From Raskinella chloraquaticus (SeqCode) (GTDB lineage Bacteria > Pseudomonadota > Alphaproteobacteria > Rhizobiales > UBA4765): a stretch of 18,973 nucleotides of DNA. The notes beneath the pieces were generated by a model, which saw only the letters and a list, made by a program, of their open reading frames with translations, had not been told where the DNA came from and searched no databases. Shown piece by piece: positions 14,684-18,973 of this stretch. The stretch is taken from positions 1-18,973 of the forward strand of contig DEZK01000023.1 of NCBI GenBank assembly GCA_002365175.1, given 5' to 3'. Every line of letters begins with the position of its first letter. Within the stretch, counting starts at the first letter, position 1. Position numbers and translations under genes: made by a program.

Positions 14684-15259
14684 TCAGACCGGTTTGGTGG
14701 TGCGCTTGTAGAGAAGGAGCGTCTTATAGCTTCCTGCCGGTTCGATGATGCCGCGCGACACCAGTTCAGCAACGTCCTTTTCCGCCGAATTCCACGCATA
14801 GCTGCCGGTATAGAACAAAAACCAGCCACCGGGCCGGGTGACCTTGGCAAGCTCAAGCCCGACCTCAAGATCGGTAAGTGCGCCATAGGCATCATTCTTC
14901 TCGGTACGGAATTCGCGCAAATGGAACAAGGTTACCACATCAAGTGGCGGCAAGAGGCGAGCATTGAGGGTGTAAATATCTCCGAAATAACAGACGTAAT
15001 GCTTTGAAACTTCAGGATTTTCGATGAGAAGTTTTACGTAATCATCATATTCCTGCGGTGCAGCCGTGATCGACAGGCAGACATTACCAAGCCCGTCGCG
15101 CGCGCATTCAACACCCACGTGATGATGTCCGCCGGAGCCGAAATGATAAAGCGTGCTGTGTTTTACGCCGATTTCCTTCAGCCACTGGGTGAAATGGATA
15201 TCGCAAGGGCATTGCTCTTCGCTCAGGCCCCAGTAGGCATCCCAGAAATGCAAGCTCAT
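14684..15259 (-). CDS. Small Rossmann-like protein, possible SAM methyltransferase fold
   Basis: A 191-aa protein I do not recognise with certainty. The layout resembles a class I methyltransferase: a first strand and glycine loop LYHFGSGGHHH (37-47), a possible fourth strand LDVVTLFHLREF (106-117) and the RPGGWFLFY segment (142-150) often seen before the last strands. The loop lacks the acidic start of a normal motif I (D/E-x-G-x-G), with HFGSGG instead, and contains three successive histidines, so SAM binding is uncertain. Five cysteines and many aromatics are present. The ATG at 15259 has GGGGA 8 bases upstream; the longer frame to 15463 overlaps the divergent HAD gene and is not used. It diverges from that gene across about 120 bases. 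Confidence 0.75.
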   Translation of the reverse strand: MSLHFWDAYWGLSEEQCPCDIHFTQWLKEIGVKHSTLYHFGSGGHHHVGVECARDGLGNVCLSITAAPQEYDDYVKLLIENPEVSKHYVCYFGDIYTLNARLLPPLDVVTLFHLREFRTEKNDAYGALTDLEVGLELAKVTRPGGWFLFYTGSYAWNSAEKDVAELVSRGIIEPAGSYKTLLLYKRTTKPV

Positions 15260-15382
15260 CGTATGTCCCCATGAACAATGTCGCCGGCAAACTCTGTTGT
15301 TACGGCTGAACCCATCGTGAATGGATTTATCCTCGCACCCGGCTGGCCGAGCCTGTAACAGGCAGTGAAGGAGACGCTCATC

Positions 15383-16240
15383 ATGGTCGAACTTCTCACC
15401 GGCGCGGGCGCGCTGATCAGCCGCTACGAAGTCCTGTTCTGCGATGTCTGGGGCGTGCTGCATGACGGGCGCACCGCCTATCCCGGAGCCAATTCCTGCC
15501 TGCCGCGCTTCCGCGCCGGTGGCGGGCGCGTTATTCTTGTATCGAATGCCCCGCTGCCAGGCGATGCGGTTGCCGGCGTACTGGACAGCAAGGGCGTGAG
15601 CCGGCTGGCGTGGGACGCGATTGTCTCGTCAGGTGATCTGACGCGCCTGCGCATGGCGGAACTGGGTTTGAACGCCATCCACCATATCGGCCCGTCGCGC
15701 GACCTGCCGCTGTTTGCAGGGCTGGTGCAAAAACTGGTTGCCTTCGACGCAGCCGAAGCGCTCGTCGTCACCGGCCTCGTTCATGATGCGCGCGAAACAG
15801 CGGACGATTACAGACAGCTGCTTGAGGCAGCGTTAGCAAAGCATCTGCCCCTCATCTGCGCCAATCCCGATCTCAGCGTCGAGGTGGGTGGCCGGTTCTA
15901 TCCGTGTGCGGGGGCGATTGCCGCGCTCTATGCGCAGATGGGCGGAAAGGTGTGCTGGGAAGGCAAACCCTATCCTGCGGCCTATGAGCTGGCCTTCAAG
16001 GAGGCCGAAAAACTCGGCAACCGTCCGGTCAAACGCGACCAGGTGCTGGCAATCGGCGATGCGGTCCGCACCGATCTGGCGGGTGCGGCGCGGGCTGGCA
16101 TCGATGCGCTCTTCATTGCCGGCGGCCTCCATCGCGAGGCCTTGATGGCCGGTGATGTCATTGATCAGCGCAAGCTTGATGAGGCGCTTGGCGACGAGGC
16201 GGCGACCACGCGCGCCGCCATGCCCTATCTCGTGTGGTGA
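15383..16240 (+). CDS. HAD-superfamily class IIA hydrolase (TIGR01459-like)
   Basis: A 285-aa HAD-type phosphatase-like protein. Motif I is LFCDVWGVLHDG with the nucleophile D21; the usual second Asp is Trp (W23), which is the norm in this alphaproteobacterial subgroup. Motif II is LVSNAP (S54). The lysine segment is WEGKPYP and the closing motif is IGDAVRTDLAGA, as in NagD/AraL-type class IIA enzymes with a cap between motifs II and III. The ATG at 15383 follows AAGGAG by 9 bases; a GTG at 15365 overlaps that site and is unlikely. Cytoplasmic; the substrate is probably a sugar or nucleotide phosphate but cannot be read. It ends only 3 bases before the convergent stop of the YfhO-like gene. 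Confidence 0.9.
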   Translation: MVELLTGAGALISRYEVLFCDVWGVLHDGRTAYPGANSCLPRFRAGGGRVILVSNAPLPGDAVAGVLDSKGVSRLAWDAIVSSGDLTRLRMAELGLNAIHHIGPSRDLPLFAGLVQKLVAFDAAEALVVTGLVHDARETADDYRQLLEAALAKHLPLICANPDLSVEVGGRFYPCAGAIAALYAQMGGKVCWEGKPYPAAYELAFKEAEKLGNRPVKRDQVLAIGDAVRTDLAGAARAGIDALFIAGGLHREALMAGDVIDQRKLDEALGDEAATTRAAMPYLVW

Positions 16241-16243
16241 GTG

Positions 16244-18544
16244 TCAGGGGATGGCGCGACGCAATTCCCGGATCACACCCAAGAGCGGGCGAAAGCTCAT
16301 CGTGATACGCGACTGGCCATGCGGGATACGGACGGCACGAAACACCACATTGGCACGCAGAATTTCCGTGCTCCGGCCATCGACATCGGCAAACCACCAG
16401 GGGTGAAAGGCGTCATTGAGCACGAGGAAGCCGCCTCCGGCCGGCGCAGTTGCCTCGATCACGATGTCGGTATTGGCATAAGATACGAGCCGCGCCTCCC
16501 CTTTGCCGGGCTGGCCGGAAAAGCCACCCGGCAGACGCTCAAGAACAACCGTTTCCAGCGGATCGGCATTGGGCCACACACCGCTGACAAGCAGCGTCTT
16601 TGCAGGAGCCGCGACCGCGCCCGTTGTAACAAAGACCCGCGGCAAGGTCTGCGGATTTTCATAGAGATACGACCCGCCCGGCCTGCCGATAAGCGAGAGT
16701 TTTCCTTCAGGCAGCGCCTTGTCGACCGCCTCGATTGGCAGCGGGCTGACGATGAAGCGCAAACCCAGCAGCGCCGACAGCCGTGACGCATAACTGGGGA
16801 AAAGGGGCGTAAATCTGCGCTGATCCGGCAGGCCGATCGTGTCATCAGCACCCACAGCAGATGAATAAATGCCATCGCGCAGCGGATTATAGCCAAGCGT
16901 ATGGTCAAGCCCGTGAACGAGGCTCGCATTGGGCCAGTGAAAGCCCAGGCCCACCAGTTCGACGCGGTCCTGAGCACCCTGCTCGCCGCGCTTGTTCAAC
17001 GCGTCGCGCAAGGCGGCAATCACCGGATCATCGCTTTGCGGATCAAGGACGGCATAATTGGCAGGCGGCAGGCCGGTCGACGGATTGACGCCATTGTTCC
17101 AGACAAGATCGCCTGCGACCACCGCAATCGCCGCAAGCGCAAGCGGGCGCTGATGGCGCCGGTGCAACAGGACAGCTGCGGCAATGACAGCGATGGCGAG
17201 CGCCAGGAAGATTGCGGCCGTCAGCAGCGGCTCACCCGCTTTGAGCGGAAACTGCTTGAATGACAGCGCCAGCCACAACCCAGCGCCAAGGGCTGTCAGA
17301 GCCGCTATTGCCGCAACCGCAATCATCGCCCGCCGCGGCGCGGGATTGTCGCTCAGCAGGCGGTGGAGCGCATAACCAGCGAGAATTCCGGTGCCAGCAC
17401 CGATCAGAAACAGCGCATCGGCGGGGCGCCGATACAACGCCACACCCGGCATCAGCTTGTAGTAGAGGGCGAAAAGCGGCGTGTACCAGCCCAACGCATA
17501 GGTGAGCAAAAACAGCATGGCGATGGTGAAGGGGCGGATGTCGCGGCGCCATAAAGCCGTCACGCGGGTGAGGATGAGCAGGATCGGCAAGGCGCCGCAA
17601 TACATGACGAACATGTTCTGGGCGAGGAAGATGCCGGTCCAGTTCCACACGAAGCTCGGCGGCCCCCAGACCTCCGCCTGCGGTCCGCTGGAGCCGTAAA
17701 GATCGGCGATGAATAGGGTCAGAAAATGGGCGGGGTGAAGCGAGCCGCGCCCTGCACCTTCCAGATCGATCTCCGGCCGGTTGGATTGGGCGGCAAAGAG
17801 CGCCGACATGATGAGTGGCAAGGCGGTGATGAGCGCACCGGCTATGGCGGCAAGCGTCAGGGGCGGAAGGCTGCGGACAATTGCATCCGGCCTGCCCAGC
17901 CAATGGCGCAGGACGCTTGCCGCCAGCAAATAGCAGCCGAGCAAGGCGACCTGATCGCGCCCCAGGACCATCAGCCCGGCAAAGACCCCGGCGCACAGGC
18001 CATAGCCGAGCGGTTGGCGGCGCAAGCCGCGATCGAGGCACACGAAGGCCATAGGCAAATACACAAGCGAGAGAATCTGCCCGATATGCTGGACACGCCA
18101 GGCGGCGGCGGCACCAAAGGCAAAACAGAGAGCAGCGATCACCGCGCCCGCCCAGTGCCAGCGCCGATCGGCAAAAATGACAATGATCGCCATTGCGCCA
18201 AGACCCAGCATGGCAAAGGTCACCGCATCGGCGGCGATCATCGATGGCGAGGAGTTGAAGAGCGCCAGCAAGAGAAAAGGGGGCGAGAAAATCAGCGATT
18301 GCGGATCGGCGATCTGGGGATGACCGGCAAAGACGTTGTTGGCCCAAAACGGGCTATGGCCGCTATGAAGCGCTTCAGCAAGAAAAACGAGCTGGGGGTA
18401 GAAATGGGCCTTGGCGTCCCATGGAATGGTGACGCTACCGGAGAGCCACGGCCAGCAAAACAACGCCCATACGAGCCAGAACATCAGCCAGCATCGCCCG
18501 TAAGGCCAGTTTCGACCGAAGTTCGGCTCTGATTGTCCGGTCAT
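16244..18544 (-). CDS. YfhO-like multi-pass membrane protein (GT-C-type)
   Basis: A 766-aa membrane protein. About a dozen hydrophobic segments fill residues from about 20 to about 480, followed by a large soluble domain. An early acidic residue, TIPWDAKAHFYP, sits after the first membrane segment as in GT-C glycosyltransferases. The C-terminal end carries the YfhO landmark of a hydrophobic strand, FHPWWFADVDG, and a closing RAVRIPHG segment. Such proteins are implicated in adding sugars to cell-wall or lipid-linked polymers, but the substrate is unknown. The ATG at 18544 is chosen because GGGGAG lies upstream, though at a rather long distance; GTGs at 18565 and 18580 are possible. No polysaccharide gene neighbours it, so it may act alone. 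Confidence 0.88.
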   Translation of the reverse strand: MTGQSEPNFGRNWPYGRCWLMFWLVWALFCWPWLSGSVTIPWDAKAHFYPQLVFLAEALHSGHSPFWANNVFAGHPQIADPQSLIFSPPFLLLALFNSSPSMIAADAVTFAMLGLGAMAIIVIFADRRWHWAGAVIAALCFAFGAAAAWRVQHIGQILSLVYLPMAFVCLDRGLRRQPLGYGLCAGVFAGLMVLGRDQVALLGCYLLAASVLRHWLGRPDAIVRSLPPLTLAAIAGALITALPLIMSALFAAQSNRPEIDLEGAGRGSLHPAHFLTLFIADLYGSSGPQAEVWGPPSFVWNWTGIFLAQNMFVMYCGALPILLILTRVTALWRRDIRPFTIAMLFLLTYALGWYTPLFALYYKLMPGVALYRRPADALFLIGAGTGILAGYALHRLLSDNPAPRRAMIAVAAIAALTALGAGLWLALSFKQFPLKAGEPLLTAAIFLALAIAVIAAAVLLHRRHQRPLALAAIAVVAGDLVWNNGVNPSTGLPPANYAVLDPQSDDPVIAALRDALNKRGEQGAQDRVELVGLGFHWPNASLVHGLDHTLGYNPLRDGIYSSAVGADDTIGLPDQRRFTPLFPSYASRLSALLGLRFIVSPLPIEAVDKALPEGKLSLIGRPGGSYLYENPQTLPRVFVTTGAVAAPAKTLLVSGVWPNADPLETVVLERLPGGFSGQPGKGEARLVSYANTDIVIEATAPAGGGFLVLNDAFHPWWFADVDGRSTEILRANVVFRAVRIPHGQSRITMSFRPLLGVIRELRRAIP

Positions 18545-18776
18545 TGACGAAGGGGCTCCCCGCACAAAAACAACATTCACGACAAGTTCAGATTAATCAT
18601 GGCATTTGCTGCCGATAACTTCGGCGGGAATGGAAGAACTTTCGACGTGTCGCTCATGGCATGAGCGAGGTTGTTGATCTCTTGCACGTTTTTGAGTTTA
18701 TGGACTTTCTTGTCAATGTTTTACCGTTTGATCGCTCACACACGCTGCGCTTGAACAATCAGGAAAGGCGAAAGCG
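18545..18776. other. Divergent intergenic region with an operator-like palindrome
   Basis: No gene is supported. A 17-base inverted repeat CGCTCATG-G-CATGAGCG lies at 18651-18667. On the minus strand TTGACA (18716-18711) is a perfect -35 box but its -10 region is poor. On the plus strand TTGATC (18674-18679), 17 bases, then TTTATG (18697-18702) is a weak candidate for the RibD-like gene. The ribosome site AGGAAAGG is at 18761-18768. Confidence 0.45.
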
Positions 18777-18973
18777 ATTTCACCCCGGGGACCGACCATT
18801 CACGACAGTTTCGCTCATTTTGAAGCTCAATCTCTGGTGATCGCCCAGCTCGGGCAATCGCTCGATGGCCGCATCGCCACGTTGACGGGTGAATCGCGTT
18901 ATATCAACGGGCGATCAGCGCTCGAGCATCTCCACCGCATCCGTGCATGCGTGGATGCTGTCGTCGTCGGCGC
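18777..18973 (+). CDS. RibD C-terminal / DHFR-like reductase (partial, runs off the window)
   Basis: The frame is open from 18732 to the end of the window and reads LVIAQLGQSLDGRIAT then GESRYINGRSALEHLHRIRA and CVDAVVVG, the N-terminal signature of the RibD C-terminal domain, which reduces the ribosyl chain of a pyrimidine in riboflavin synthesis and is a fold mate of dihydrofolate reductase. No deaminase domain precedes it, so it is the stand-alone RibD-family type used in other pterin or pyrimidine pathways. The start is unclear: AGGAAAGG (18761-18768) sits 8 bases before an ATT at 18777, which would be a non-standard start; the first standard codon is a GTG at 18837, which cuts into the first strand. 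It may belong functionally with the operon at 3651-6946. Confidence 0.8.
   Translation, partial: MSPRGPTIHDSFAHFEAQSLVIAQLGQSLDGRIATLTGESRYINGRSALEHLHRIRACVDAVVVG

Noticed and set aside
17726..18532. 268-codon plus-strand open frame opposite the YfhO-like gene
   Set aside because: Polar, low-complexity translation opposite membrane-segment codons, typical of a shadow frame.
1..18973. CRISPR array, tandem repeats or toxin-antitoxin pair
   Set aside because: No regularly spaced direct repeats were seen, and no pair of small overlapping genes with toxin-like features was found.

Overview
The window looks like chromosomal DNA of a GC-rich alphaproteobacterium, most likely of the order Hyphomicrobiales (Rhizobiales). 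I infer this from the codon bias, a short alphaproteobacterial-type OpgH, a TIGR01459-type HAD protein, and intergenic elements that begin TAGAGCG. No ribosomal RNA or other taxonomic marker is present, so the genus is left open.

Layout. (1) Positions 21-3575, minus strand: a tightly packed three-gene operon with an OpgH-type glucan glucosyltransferase, an FkbM-family methyltransferase and a secreted protein of unknown family. OpgG, the usual partner of OpgH, is absent. (2) Positions 3651-6946, plus strand, divergent from the first: a four-gene operon with 4-base start/stop overlaps. It encodes a zinc-less medium-chain dehydrogenase, a 6-pyruvoyl-tetrahydropterin-synthase (PTPS)-like T-fold protein whose catalytic residues appear replaced, a GT4 glycosyltransferase and a class I methyltransferase. 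A RibD C-terminal/DHFR-like gene enters at the right edge of the window (18777 onward). Together they suggest a pathway to a modified, glycosylated and methylated pterin- or pyrimidine-derived metabolite. This is the best candidate here for an undescribed system. (3) Positions 7082-8880, minus strand: a DEAD-box RNA helicase with a long Arg/Gly-rich tail and a clear terminator. (4) Position 9224: a small manganese-cupin close to bacterial hydroxynitrile lyases. (5) Positions 9725-12699: a BioF2/CelD-type GNAT protein and, divergent from it, an exported phytase-like esterase. Both genes use a TAG stop that is the edge of a TAGAGC-type repeat. (6) Positions 12696-13292: a repeat element, the C-terminal remnant of a serine recombinase, a bidirectional terminator and tRNA-Asn with its promoter, together the scar of a mobile element. 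(7) Positions 13371-18544: an amidase, a small Rossmann-type protein of unknown function, a HAD-IIA phosphatase-like protein and a large YfhO-like membrane protein, arranged as two tail-to-tail pairs with almost no intergenic space.

Most of the window is ordinary housekeeping and envelope metabolism. The parts worth following up are the PTPS-like operon with its distant RibD partner, the OpgH-FkbM-secreted protein operon, and the repeat and recombinase scar beside tRNA-Asn. All assignments were made by reading the sequence by eye; no database search was run.
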